From a virus, in IMG/VR virus record IMGVR_UViG_3300046723_000182, positions 1 to 39,493 of that record: 39,493 bases of DNA, one strand, 5' to 3'. The position numbers were made by a program, and so were the translations under genes. Below the pieces are notes generated by a model that was not told the origin of the DNA, did not search any database, and saw nothing but the letters and a program-made list of their open reading frames with translations. Below are positions 19,062-27,207 of the stretch, piece after piece (the stretch's first letter is position 1; the number at the start of each line of letters is the position of its first letter).

Positions 19062-19519
19062 AACCCGACCGCGCATTCCTCGCCGACTTCGACCGCCAAG
19101 ATGCGTCGGTCGATGCTGTCGGTCGGCTTCTGGTGCGCGCCGGGTATTCGGTGTTTCGACCGCAGAGCCAGTTGCGACCAACCGCTGAAGTGCGGCGGCT
19201 CTACGCAGATTGCGGCGACCTCATCGTGCGAAAGCGCGTCGAGGTGAAGCACCGCAAGATCGACTTCACCTGCGAGGACGACTTCCCGTTCTCGACCGTG
19301 TTCATCGACGAGTGCTACCACGTCGACCGCTTCAACCCGAACACGCTCGACGCGTACTACATCGTCAACGCGAAGTTGACGCACGCCGCCGTGATTCGCG
19401 CGTTCACGCGCAAGTGGTGGAAGGTCGAGAGCAATCGCGACCCGGCGCAGGACCGCGTGTGCGATTTTTACGCGATGCCGAAGTGGCTCATCGCGGACTG
19501 GGTGAGATTCGATGGCTGA
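19058..19519 (+). CDS. PD-(D/E)XK nuclease-like protein
   Basis: The 153-residue protein starts MKPDRAFLADFDRQDASVDA at an ATGA overlap. CGDLIVRKRVEVKHRKIDF gives Asp54, Glu62 and Lys64 in the D-x7-E-x-K order of PD-(D/E)XK nucleases. It is followed by a strand (STVFIDECYHVD) in which Glu or His may assist. It lies between TerL and portal, so a role in branch removal during packaging is plausible. The exact family is not recognised. Confidence 0.55.
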   Translation: MKPDRAFLADFDRQDASVDAVGRLLVRAGYSVFRPQSQLRPTAEVRRLYADCGDLIVRKRVEVKHRKIDFTCEDDFPFSTVFIDECYHVDRFNPNTLDAYYIVNAKLTHAAVIRAFTRKWWKVESNRDPAQDRVCDFYAMPKWLIADWVRFDG

Positions 19520-21650
19520 AGAGCTTACCGAGTTCAAAACGAAGTCCGACCTCTACGAGCGCGAGCTTGCGGCGGCGAAGAAGGAACTGCAAAGCTGGCA
19601 GGAGACGGGCCAGCGCGTGGTGAAGCGGTACCTCGGGGGCAAGACCACGGGCGCTGGCGTCGCCGATGACGGCGGCGTGTTCAACCTGTTCTGGTCGAAC
19701 ATCAACATCCTGAAGGCGGCGCTCTACGCGAAGCAGCCGCGCGCCGATGTCTCGCGTCGCCACAAGGATGCGATGGACGACGTCGCGCGTGTCGGCGGGC
19801 TCATCATCGAGCGCATCCTCAACCTCGACATGGACTCGCGTGCGAGCGACTTCGACAGCGCGCTTCGCAACGCGATCGAGGACCGGCTCGTCCCGGGCAT
19901 GGGGCAGATGTGGCTGCGCTACGAGCCGACGTTCGTCAACATGCCCAACCCCGACTACCAAGCGCCAGCGCCGCAGCAGGCCGCGCCCGCGATGCCGCAG
20001 CAAGCGCCGCAGATGGGCATGCCACCGCAAGCGGCGCAGCAGCCGGGAATGCCGCCTCAACCGGGCATGCCACCGCAGCAGGGGATGCCGCCGCAAGCCC
20101 CACCGCCACCGCCGATGACACCAGCAGCGCCAGTACCTGGCCCTGCCGGTGCGCCACCGCCGCCCGAGCTTGAAGTGATCGGCGACGAGCACGTCGCGAC
20201 CGATTACGTCTACTGGCGCGACTTCCTCTACTCGCCCTGCCGCACATGGCGCGAGTGCCGCTGGGTCGCGCGCGGCGTGTGGATGACGCGCGAGCAACTC
20301 AAGCAGAAATTCGGCAACGACCTCGGCTCGCGCGTGCCGCTGCAAAATCCGCGCGGCGCGAAGAACAGCAGCCTGCCCGAGAACGACCCGTGGTCGAAGG
20401 CGCAGGTGTGGGAAATCTGGTCGAAGGAGTCGCGCTACGTGTGCTGGAAGGTGATCGGCTTCCCCGAGCTACTGGGCGAGCAGCCCGACCCGCTCGGGCT
20501 CACCGAGTTCTTCCCGTGCCCGAAGCCGCTCGTGTCGAACGTCAGCACCACGGCGTTCATCCCGAAGGCCGACTACCAGATGCTGCGCGACCAGTACGTC
20601 GAACTCGACGTCATCTCGGCACGCATCGCGCTTCTCGAAGACTCGATCCGCGTCGCGGGCGTGTACGACAAGTCGAGCGCGCAGATCAACCAACTGATCA
20701 GCAACCGCGTGCAGAACATCATGATCCCGGCGGACAACTGGGCGATGTTCGCCGAGCGCGGCGGCATCAAGGGCGCGGTCGATTGGTTCCCGCTCGACAT
20801 GATCATCGGCGCGCTCGACAAGCTGCGCGAGGTGAAGAACGCGCTCAAGCAAGACCTCTACGACCTCACCGGCCTCTCGGACATCATGCGCGGCGCGACG
20901 GTGGCGAGCGAGACGGCGACCGCGCAGCAACTGAAGGCGCAGTACGGCTCGGTGCGGATGCAGTTCATGCAAGGCGAGCTTGCCGAGTTCGTGCAGAGCG
21001 CGCTCGCGATCAAGGCCGAGATTATGGCCGCGCACTTCCAGCCCGAGACGCTCATCCGGCGCTCGCTCATCGACAAGACCCCCGACATGCAGTACGCGCA
21101 GCCCGCGATCGAGCTATTGCGCGACAAGCGCATGGCGATCTACTCGCTCGCGGTCGACCCGGACACGATGGCGATGGTCGACTACGCCGCCGAGCAAGAG
21201 GCGCGCACCGCGTGCATCACGGCGGTGGCGACTTTCGTGCAGGCGGTGTGGCCGCTCGCGCAGGCGAAGCCCGATGCGACGCCGTTCCTCCTGCAGATTC
21301 TGCAGTGGCTGCTCGCGGGCTTCAAGGCCGGGAAGCAGATCGAGGGCGTGCTCGATCAGGCCATCGGGATGATGCAGCAGACGCCACCGCAGCCGCAGCA
21401 GCAGCAGCCCGACCCGAGGATGGTGGCCGCGCAGGCCGACGCGCAGGGCACCATGATGAAGGCGACAGCCGACGTGAAGTCGACGCAGATGAAGACCGCC
21501 GCGAAAATTCAGGGCGATCGGTTCAAGCTCGTCGCCGACGCGAAGAACAAGCAGGCGAAGGCCATGGGCGAAGCCGCGATGATGGGCTTGCCGCCGGGCG
21601 ACCCGACGGGCGCGCCGCCTGCACCTCCTGCCGCGATGCCCGGGCCATGA
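19512..21650 (+). CDS. Portal protein with Pro/Gln/Met-rich insertion
   Basis: The 712-residue protein follows TerL and carries portal-type regions: FNLFWSNINILKAALYAKQP (about 57-76), ADYQMLRDQYVELDVISARI and LYDLTGLSDIMRGATVASET. It is podovirus-like in length. Residues about 147-219 are an unusual low-complexity insertion with repeated MPPQ units. The C-terminal tail (after about 620) is Gln-rich and then helical, as in portal barrel regions. It forms the DNA gate at the capsid vertex and binds the adaptor. Confidence 0.85.
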   Translation: MAEELTEFKTKSDLYERELAAAKKELQSWQETGQRVVKRYLGGKTTGAGVADDGGVFNLFWSNINILKAALYAKQPRADVSRRHKDAMDDVARVGGLIIERILNLDMDSRASDFDSALRNAIEDRLVPGMGQMWLRYEPTFVNMPNPDYQAPAPQQAAPAMPQQAPQMGMPPQAAQQPGMPPQPGMPPQQGMPPQAPPPPPMTPAAPVPGPAGAPPPPELEVIGDEHVATDYVYWRDFLYSPCRTWRECRWVARGVWMTREQLKQKFGNDLGSRVPLQNPRGAKNSSLPENDPWSKAQVWEIWSKESRYVCWKVIGFPELLGEQPDPLGLTEFFPCPKPLVSNVSTTAFIPKADYQMLRDQYVELDVISARIALLEDSIRVAGVYDKSSAQINQLISNRVQNIMIPADNWAMFAERGGIKGAVDWFPLDMIIGALDKLREVKNALKQDLYDLTGLSDIMRGATVASETATAQQLKAQYGSVRMQFMQGELAEFVQSALAIKAEIMAAHFQPETLIRRSLIDKTPDMQYAQPAIELLRDKRMAIYSLAVDPDTMAMVDYAAEQEARTACITAVATFVQAVWPLAQAKPDATPFLLQILQWLLAGFKAGKQIEGVLDQAIGMMQQTPPQPQQQQPDPRMVAAQADAQGTMMKATADVKSTQMKTAAKIQGDRFKLVADAKNKQAKAMGEAAMMGLPPGDPTGAPPAPPAAMPGP

Positions 21651-21952
21651 CGCGCCGCCGCTACATCCAGCGTGACGGCGTCCTGATCGAGGTGCCGCTC
21701 AACTACTCGCCCGAGCCGAAGAACTCGGACGCCGCGCTGTGGAACGACCGCGCCTACCAAGACGTGGGTGATCCGCGCTTCCACTCGCGCACGTCGCACC
21801 GCGAGTTCATGAAGCGCGAGGGGCTCACGACCGTCGACGACTTCAAGGGACACTTCGCGAGCGCAGAACAGCAGCGCGCGCAGGCCCTGCAGGGCAAGGA
21901 CGTATCGCGCAAGGGCGACATCGCGCGCGCACTGGAGAAGCATCGTGGCTGA
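21647..21952 (+). CDS. Hypothetical head-region protein (101 aa)
   Basis: The protein starts MTRRRYIQRDGVLIEVPLNY at an ATGA overlap with portal. It contains DRAYQDVGDPRFHSRTSHRE, then FMKREGLTTVDDFKGHFASA. The SRTSHREFMKREGLTTVDD pattern recurs in small proteins next to portal genes of podoviruses. The function is unknown; it could be a head assembly accessory. Confidence 0.65.
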   Translation: MTRRRYIQRDGVLIEVPLNYSPEPKNSDAALWNDRAYQDVGDPRFHSRTSHREFMKREGLTTVDDFKGHFASAEQQRAQALQGKDVSRKGDIARALEKHRG

Positions 21953-22622
21953 CGAGAGCGACGACGGTCGCACCTTCGAGCCCATCTCGACAACTACGCT
22001 CGGGTCGCTGGGCAAGGGCATGCTGCGGCGAGCGAGCACTCAGGGCGAGGGCATCGCGCGCCAGATCGCGCAGAACTACCAAGGCCTCGCTAACTTCGGG
22101 CGCAGTCTCGCGCCGCGCGGCACTTTCGGCCCACCCGAGGGTGGGACCGGGCGTTCGCCGATTGACCCGCCCTCCGAGCCGCAGATGCAGGAGTCGCCAT
22201 TCGCGCAGGCTTCGAGCGATCAGGGTGTGCGGCTCGGGGCTCACCTCCTCGATCCTGCGAACTTCATCACCGGGGGCACTGGCGCGCTCGGCGCGAAGGC
22301 GATCAAGCAGGTGGCGACTTCCCGGGCGCTGCGCGCGGCAGCGGAGCGAGAAGCTCTCGCGACACAGACAGCCGCGCGGGAAGCGGCAGACCCGTACGCA
22401 TTCTTGCTGCGTGGCGGACCCAGCGCGCAGCGCGGCTTCATGTCGCCCAAGCTCGCAGGCGGGATGGCTGCTGGTGGCCTTGGCGCGTGGGGGCTCTCGC
22501 GCGCGTTGCGCGACGACACACCAGAAGACCCTGCAGCACGCACGACCGCGAACGCCTTCCGCCAGCAGCAGGAAGCGATGGACGCAGCGCGCGAGGAACT
22601 GAAACGGCAGAGCGGCAGATGA
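21945..22622 (+). CDS. Hypothetical virion-region protein (225 aa)
   Basis: GTG 21945 overlaps the previous gene by 8 bp. The protein (ADESDDGRTFEPISTTTLGS) is rich in Ala, Arg and Gly. It has a Gly-rich hydrophobic stretch GGMAAGGLGAWGLSRALRDD (about 173-192) and a charged helical tail. Its composition resembles the neighbouring large polyvalent-type protein. It may be packaged in the head, but there is no direct evidence. Confidence 0.6.
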   Translation: MADESDDGRTFEPISTTTLGSLGKGMLRRASTQGEGIARQIAQNYQGLANFGRSLAPRGTFGPPEGGTGRSPIDPPSEPQMQESPFAQASSDQGVRLGAHLLDPANFITGGTGALGAKAIKQVATSRALRAAAEREALATQTAAREAADPYAFLLRGGPSAQRGFMSPKLAGGMAAGGLGAWGLSRALRDDTPEDPAARTTANAFRQQQEAMDAAREELKRQSGR

Positions 22623-24343
22623 ACGACGACCTCGGCGACCTCTACCTTGACTCGGTCAAGAGGAAGCTGCGCGCCGTTGGCGACTTCGGCACCGGGCTCG
22701 GCGAGACTGCGCTCACGCTCGGCTCGGGTGCGCTCGCGCAAGTGCCTGCCGGGATCGCGGGGCTCGGCGATTTTCTGGTGAACCCCGAGTCGGTGCGTCA
22801 CCCGCAACGCGCTCTGGAGCGCGCAACACAGCGAGCGGGAGACACCGCCGACTACTGGACGTACGAGCCACGCTCGGACGTCGGGCAGCGCGCGGTCGAG
22901 AACGTCGGCGAGGGCTTTAGCGCGGTGACCGATCCGCTCAAGGAGCACCTCGTTGACCCGGTCGGCGATCGCGCGCCCGCTCTCGGTGCGGCGATCCTCG
23001 CCGGGGCGAACGTGATCGCTCCGAAGGGCGCGAAAGCGACGAAAGCGGTGGCGAGACTCGGCGAGTTCCCGACCACCACCGCAGGGCGCATCGTGAACGA
23101 GACGACGAAGCGCGGCGGCTACTCGGTGAACCTGCCCTCAGGCGAGCGCCCGACCGAAGGGCTGATGATGGGCAAGTACGCCAACACCGACGAGCGCAAC
23201 GCGGTGGTCGATGCGCTCACGCGGCAGAAGATCATCGAGATGGTGAAGAAGAACGAAGCGGGGCTCGCTCGCGATGACACCTATCTCGGCACTTGGAAAG
23301 ACCCATCCGAAGGCGGCAAGACCTACGTCGATGTCTCGCGGCGTTTCCCGAGCGATGAGCTACGGCAGGCGACCAAGTACGGCGAGCGCAGCGGGCAAAT
23401 CTCTGGCTATAACGTCGGCGAGGGCAAAACTTTCGACGTCGGCAACTGGGAGCAGTTCGTGAAGGGCCCGGAGTTCGCGCAGCGCCTCACCGAGATGGGT
23501 GCGGAGGGCCGAGACTACTTGAAGCAATTCGGTGAGAAGGAGTGGTGGGACATGCACGGCGGGCCCTTCGAGCGCGTGTACGGCGAGAAGAACTTGCCTC
23601 AGGTCGCGGGCTTCACTGCAGCGACCGCGCCGAATTCCGAGCCGCGCGGCAACCTGCAGACGATGTCGGAGTATCTGCGGCGGCACATCAAAGGTGAACC
23701 GCCCGTGCAGCCCGACTGGCGCGTGCCCGAGGGCCAGATGACGCGGCAACCCGGGAAGCAGATCGGCATGGAGAACGTGCGCGTCGGCAACCTTGAACGA
23801 GCTTCTCGCGGTGCGCTCGATGAACTGCAGCAGGACAAGGTGCGCGAGGAAGCGCAGGCGATGATGGGCGACCCGAACGCGGCGGTGCTCGATCGCCACT
23901 GGGCGCGCGTCGCTGAAGACCCGTCGAAGGGCATCTACACCAGCGCAGCCGAGGGCATCCTCGACCCGGGCAAGCAGTACCAGACGCTGAAGGCCGCGAT
24001 CGCGAGCCACCCTGAGGTCGCGTCGGGTCGTCGCTCGCTCAGGGACTTCAGCGCCGACGTGTGGACGGGCATCCGCGAGCGCATCAAGAACACCAGCGAA
24101 CTCTACGGGCAGAAGTACCGTGGGTCGTCGATCATCGGCGAGTCGAAGTCATACGCCGACCACTTCGAGCACCTGATCGAGGACAAGGCGAAACACATGG
24201 GAATTTCCAAGGCCGAGATGGAGTCGCGGCTGCGCTCCGGTGATGCGACGCTGCTCTCGGTGATGGGCGCGACTACTTTGCTCGCCCCGATCGTCGCCGA
24301 AGTTTTGCAGCAGCCCTCTTCTGCTCAAGGTGGTACAGATTGA
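22619..24343 (+). CDS. Polyvalent-type virion protein (DUF7178-like segment)
   Basis: The 574-residue protein starts MNDDLGDLYLDSVKRKLRAV. After a Gly/Ala-rich N-terminus it has a segment TYLGTWKDPSEGGKTYVDVS, then RRFPSDELRQATKYGERSG, of the kind seen in phage polyvalent proteins. NLPQVAGFTAATAPNSEPRG, continuing NLQTMSEYL (about 328-357), recalls the DUF7178 pattern. Such proteins are thought to be injected with the DNA and carry host-acting domains. No catalytic residue is certain. A hydrophobic C-terminal helix (LLSVMGATTLLAPIVAEVL) is present. Its 3' end is overlapped by an antisense gene. Confidence 0.6.
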   Translation: MNDDLGDLYLDSVKRKLRAVGDFGTGLGETALTLGSGALAQVPAGIAGLGDFLVNPESVRHPQRALERATQRAGDTADYWTYEPRSDVGQRAVENVGEGFSAVTDPLKEHLVDPVGDRAPALGAAILAGANVIAPKGAKATKAVARLGEFPTTTAGRIVNETTKRGGYSVNLPSGERPTEGLMMGKYANTDERNAVVDALTRQKIIEMVKKNEAGLARDDTYLGTWKDPSEGGKTYVDVSRRFPSDELRQATKYGERSGQISGYNVGEGKTFDVGNWEQFVKGPEFAQRLTEMGAEGRDYLKQFGEKEWWDMHGGPFERVYGEKNLPQVAGFTAATAPNSEPRGNLQTMSEYLRRHIKGEPPVQPDWRVPEGQMTRQPGKQIGMENVRVGNLERASRGALDELQQDKVREEAQAMMGDPNAAVLDRHWARVAEDPSKGIYTSAAEGILDPGKQYQTLKAAIASHPEVASGRRSLRDFSADVWTGIRERIKNTSELYGQKYRGSSIIGESKSYADHFEHLIEDKAKHMGISKAEMESRLRSGDATLLSVMGATTLLAPIVAEVLQQPSSAQGGTD

Positions 24344-24467
24344 ACGCCTGCCATTCCTTGGCGCGAGCGTCGGCCTCGACGTCGTACGGCAGGCCCGTGA
24401 ACCGCTCCCACTGGCGAGCGTGCTCGGGGCTCAAGGGTGTCTCGCGCTTGACTTTGAAGTTGGGCAT
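24273..24467 (-). CDS. Antisense moron candidate (64 aa)
   Basis: This leftward gene sits inside the rightward head block and overlaps the polyvalent gene by 71 bp. The 64-residue product starts MPNFKVKRETPLSPEHARQW, contains YDVEADARAKEWQAFNLYHL and ends very basic (KLRRRSGRAK). An extended -10 (TGCTATACT) ends 6 bp before the ATG, so the mRNA would be almost leaderless. A separate promoter, opposite orientation and small size are typical of a moron expressed in the lysogen. Its function is unknown. Confidence 0.6.
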   Translation of the reverse strand: MPNFKVKRETPLSPEHARQWERFTGLPYDVEADARAKEWQAFNLYHLEQKRAAAKLRRRSGRAK

Positions 24468-24473
24468 GGCGCG

Positions 24474-24493
24474 AGTATAGCACATGCTATGTT
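24474..24493 (-). promoter_or_regulatory. Moron promoter with TGTGC half-operator
   Basis: The minus strand reads GCATGTGCTATACT, an extended -10 (24479-24474) with the TGTGCTAT core of the early promoters. The element is nearly palindromic (ATAGCA-CA-TGCTAT). On the plus strand the same site offers TGCTATGTT, a possible promoter for the scaffold gene. GCACA-N5-TGT also matches the operator in part. Confidence 0.5.
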
Positions 24494-24508
24494 TCACGTG
24501 GAGCAATG

Positions 24509-25717
24509 ATGGCTGAGAACGAAGTCCCGGCAGGACAGGAACCCGGCGGCGACGCTCCGGGCGGCGGGGAAACCTCCCGACAGGATGACGTCGCCCGCGC
24601 GTTCGACATCGTCGAAAACCGCGACGCGCCACCGGCACCCGCGCCGGGTCCACAGGCCCACCCTCAGCCTGCGGCGGCTCCGGGGCTCGGTGAGCGCGCT
24701 CGCGGCCCGGATGGGCGCTTCGTCCCGGGCAGCGAGGCCCCACCGCCCGCGCCGACCGTCAAGACCGCGCCGCCGCGCGCCCCGGTCCCGCTGGGAGGGC
24801 AGCACGCGATCGCGCCAGCGGTTCCACCGAAGGCCCCAGCCCCGGGACAGGCAGCACCCCCGCCAGCAGCCGCCCCGCAGGCCCTGCGCGCCCCCGTCTC
24901 GTGGCGACCCGGGGCCCGGGAGCAGTGGGGCAAGCTCCCGCCTGACGTGCAGCAGGAGGTCGTGCGCCGGGAGACTGAGGTCGCCCGGGCGGTCAAGGAG
25001 TCGGCGGGCGCGCGCGATGCGCTCACGCATGTCCAGAGCGTGCTCGCGCCCTACGCGGCCAACATCAACGCGAGCGGCAACGACGCGCTCGGGATGATGA
25101 CCCAGCTTTTTCAAGCGGATAACGCGCTGCGCCACGGCTCGGTCGCCGACAAGGCGACGGTGATCGCGAACATCATCAAGTCGTACGGCGTCGACCTCGT
25201 GACCCTCGACTCGGTGCTGGCCGGTCAGGCACCGACCTCGGACCCGGCCACGATGATGGGCGAGCGGCTGCGCCGGGAGATGCAGCAGCAACTGCAGCCG
25301 GTGATGCAGTACTTCGGCCAGCAGCAGGCCCAGCGGCAGCGCGCCGTGGCCGAGATAAACGCCAACGCCTCGACCGACGTGGAGAGCTTCGCTGCCGATG
25401 CGGGCCACGAATTCTTTGAGGACGTGCGCGAGCTTATGGCCGACATCATGGACTTGCACACCCAACGGGGTGCAACCATTAGCTTGCAAGACGCCTACGA
25501 TAGGGCTATAAAGCTACATCCGCAGGTGAGCGAGGTTTTCGCGAAGCGTGCGGAGTCGGAGCGCGCCAGCGCCGCAGCACAAGCCGCCCAGCGGGCGAGA
25601 CGTACCGCAGTGAGCTTGAGCAGCGCACCCGCTCCAGCAGGCGCAGTACCGGGACCAGCAGGCGACGATCGACGCGCCCTCATCGAGGCCGCGTGGGATC
25701 AGTCGAGCGGCGGCTAG
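24509..25717 (+). CDS. Scaffolding protein
   Basis: Start 24509 (MAENEVPAGQEPGG) is preferred because GGAG is 5 nt upstream; ATG 24506 is adjacent. The 402-residue protein has a Pro/Ala/Gly-rich disordered N-terminal third, then SWRPGAREQWGKLPPDVQQE (about 131-150), a segment common in phage scaffolds. Long helices and a charged C-terminus follow. It directly precedes the major capsid gene. It would guide procapsid assembly and then leave or be degraded. Confidence 0.75.
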   Translation: MAENEVPAGQEPGGDAPGGGETSRQDDVARAFDIVENRDAPPAPAPGPQAHPQPAAAPGLGERARGPDGRFVPGSEAPPPAPTVKTAPPRAPVPLGGQHAIAPAVPPKAPAPGQAAPPPAAAPQALRAPVSWRPGAREQWGKLPPDVQQEVVRRETEVARAVKESAGARDALTHVQSVLAPYAANINASGNDALGMMTQLFQADNALRHGSVADKATVIANIIKSYGVDLVTLDSVLAGQAPTSDPATMMGERLRREMQQQLQPVMQYFGQQQAQRQRAVAEINANASTDVESFAADAGHEFFEDVRELMADIMDLHTQRGATISLQDAYDRAIKLHPQVSEVFAKRAESERASAAAQAAQRARRTAVSLSSAPAPAGAVPGPAGDDRRALIEAAWDQSSGG

Positions 25718-25842
25718 GCCACCCGGCGAGCAGCGTAGTCCCCTCCCACGCGAGGGGCCGCGAACACTTCGGTGCCATCGCGGAGTAGCGTGAGCCGGTC
25801 AGCCCGACCGATCAAGGGCGCGTGCCATCGTAGATCGAACAC
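25714..25842 (-). CDS. Possible small leftward gene between scaffold and capsid
   Basis: A minus-strand frame from GTG 25842 encodes 42 residues (VFDLRWHAPLIGRADRLTLL, then RDGTEVFAAPRVGGDYAARR). Codon third positions are GC-rich as in neighbouring genes, and it fills the only gap in this stretch. The ribosome site is weak, so expression is uncertain. If real it would be a second antisense moron. Confidence 0.3.
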   Translation of the reverse strand: MFDLRWHAPLIGRADRLTLLRDGTEVFAAPRVGGDYAARRVA

Positions 25843-25899
25843 GAGAGGCCTCGCGGGCAAGGAGAAGTATTTTCTTTGCAACCTTGAGAGGAGTCCATC

Positions 25900-26865
25900 G
25901 TGGCCTTCCCAAATGTTTCGGACATCGTCGCGACGACGATCGAGAGTCGCTCGCGCAAGATCGCCGACAACGTCACCAAGAACAACGCGCTGCTCACGTA
26001 CATCGACTCGCGCGGCAACATCAAGACCGTCTCGGGTGGCTCGACCATCCTGCAGGAACTGAGCTTCGCTGAGAACGGCAACGCAGGCTGGTACTCGGGT
26101 TACGACTTGCTGCCGGTCGCGGCGCAGGACGTGATCAGCGCGGCGCAGTTCGACCTGAAGCAGGCCGCGTGCCCCGTCATCATCTCCGGGCTTGAGCAAC
26201 TGCAGAACGCGGGCCGGGAGCAGATGATCGACCTCATCGACGCGCGGCTCGGCGTCGCTGAGAGCACGATGTCGAACCTGCTCGCGGGCGGCGTGTACTC
26301 GGACGGCACTGCGAACGGCGGCAAGCAGATCACCGGGCTCGACGCAGCCGTGCCGGTCAACCCGGCGGCGGGCACCTACGGCGGCATCGACCGCGTGACG
26401 TGGACGTTCTGGCGCTCGAAGACGACCACCGCAGGCGCGGCGCTCACCAACCTCACCGTGCAGGGCGCGATGAACACCATGTGGGCATCGCTCGTGCGCG
26501 GCATGGACCGCCCGGACCTCATCGTCATGGACGGCTTCATGTGGGGCATTTACATCGCCTCGCTGCAGGCGAATCAGCGGTTCACCGATCCCAACCGCGC
26601 GACGCTCGGCTTCCCGACCATCAAGTACATGGACGCGGACGTCGTGCTCGACGGGGGCATCGGCGGCTTCTGCCCAGCGAAGACGATGTTCTTCCTCAAC
26701 ACGAAGTACCTGTTCTACCGCCCGCACTCGGCGCGCAACATGGTGCCGCTCGCGCCCAACAAGCGGTACGCGATCAACCAAGACGCCGAGGTGCAGATCA
26801 TCGGCTGGGCGGGGAACCTCACGAGCAGCGGCTCGCAGTTCCAAGGACGGCTCATCTCGCCGTAA
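25900..26865 (+). CDS. Major capsid protein
   Basis: GTG 25900, behind GAGAGGAG, starts a 321-residue protein (AFPNVSDIVATTIESRSRKI). The blocks NNALLTYIDSRGNIKTVSGG, ILQELSFAENGNAGWYSGYD and FDLKQAACPVIISGLEQLQN are strongly characteristic of a widespread phage major-capsid family (gp13-like). The order scaffold then capsid fits, and a terminator follows. It forms the shell around the packaged DNA. Confidence 0.92.
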   Translation: MAFPNVSDIVATTIESRSRKIADNVTKNNALLTYIDSRGNIKTVSGGSTILQELSFAENGNAGWYSGYDLLPVAAQDVISAAQFDLKQAACPVIISGLEQLQNAGREQMIDLIDARLGVAESTMSNLLAGGVYSDGTANGGKQITGLDAAVPVNPAAGTYGGIDRVTWTFWRSKTTTAGAALTNLTVQGAMNTMWASLVRGMDRPDLIVMDGFMWGIYIASLQANQRFTDPNRATLGFPTIKYMDADVVLDGGIGGFCPAKTMFFLNTKYLFYRPHSARNMVPLAPNKRYAINQDAEVQIIGWAGNLTSSGSQFQGRLISP

Positions 26866-26884
26866 TTTTTTCTCGGCCTTCCGA

Positions 26885-26921
26885 GGGGGCGCTGTCGACC
26901 GGCGGCGCTCCCCCGGTTTTT
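26885..26921 (+). terminator. Terminator after the major capsid gene
   Basis: The stem gggggcgc (26885-26892) and gcgctccccc (26905-26914), with a small bulge, is followed by GG and five Ts. It probably attenuates transcription, so that capsid is made in excess over downstream genes. Confidence 0.7.
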
Positions 26922-26937
26922 CTTCAAGAGGTGAACG

Positions 26938-27198
26938 ATGAACGAGAACGACCCCAGCATCCTGCGAAACGCGCCCGACCCGGACTTCAAGCCGTTCGTC
27001 GCGCCGCCCATCGTGGGCGAAGTAGGCGATCGCGCGAGCGATCCGCAGCACGAGAGCGCGAGCACGCGTGCCAACAAGCCGGAACCGGCTGTCGCGATGA
27101 CGCCGCCACCACCGCTCGGCGAGGTGATCGCAGGAGCATCGACCGACAACGAAGTGCCGCCGAGTCTGCTCGGCACGAGCTTCGCACCGAAACCGTAA
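26938..27198 (+). CDS. Pro-rich hypothetical protein (86 aa)
   Basis: The product starts MNENDPSILRNAPDPDFKPF behind AAGAGGTG. It is Pro/Ala-rich and probably disordered, ending PPSLLGTSFAPKP. Position after capsid suggests a small head or decoration accessory. No family is recognised. Confidence 0.6.
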   Translation: MNENDPSILRNAPDPDFKPFVAPPIVGEVGDRASDPQHESASTRANKPEPAVAMTPPPPLGEVIAGASTDNEVPPSLLGTSFAPKP

Positions 27199-27207
27199 GG
27201 AGCAACC

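Noticed and set aside
17255-19537. Long minus-strand open frame (760 codons) opposite terminase
   Set aside because: It is an antisense shadow of GC-rich codons; the plus strand holds TerL with clear motifs and coupled starts.
20246-21952. Plus-strand frame overlapping portal
   Set aside because: Most of it is an off-frame, Arg-rich reading of portal; only the end from 21647 is a real gene.
25714-27051. 445-codon minus frame opposite capsid
   Set aside because: Only the first 43 codons from 25842 could be a gene; the rest is an antisense shadow of the capsid gene.
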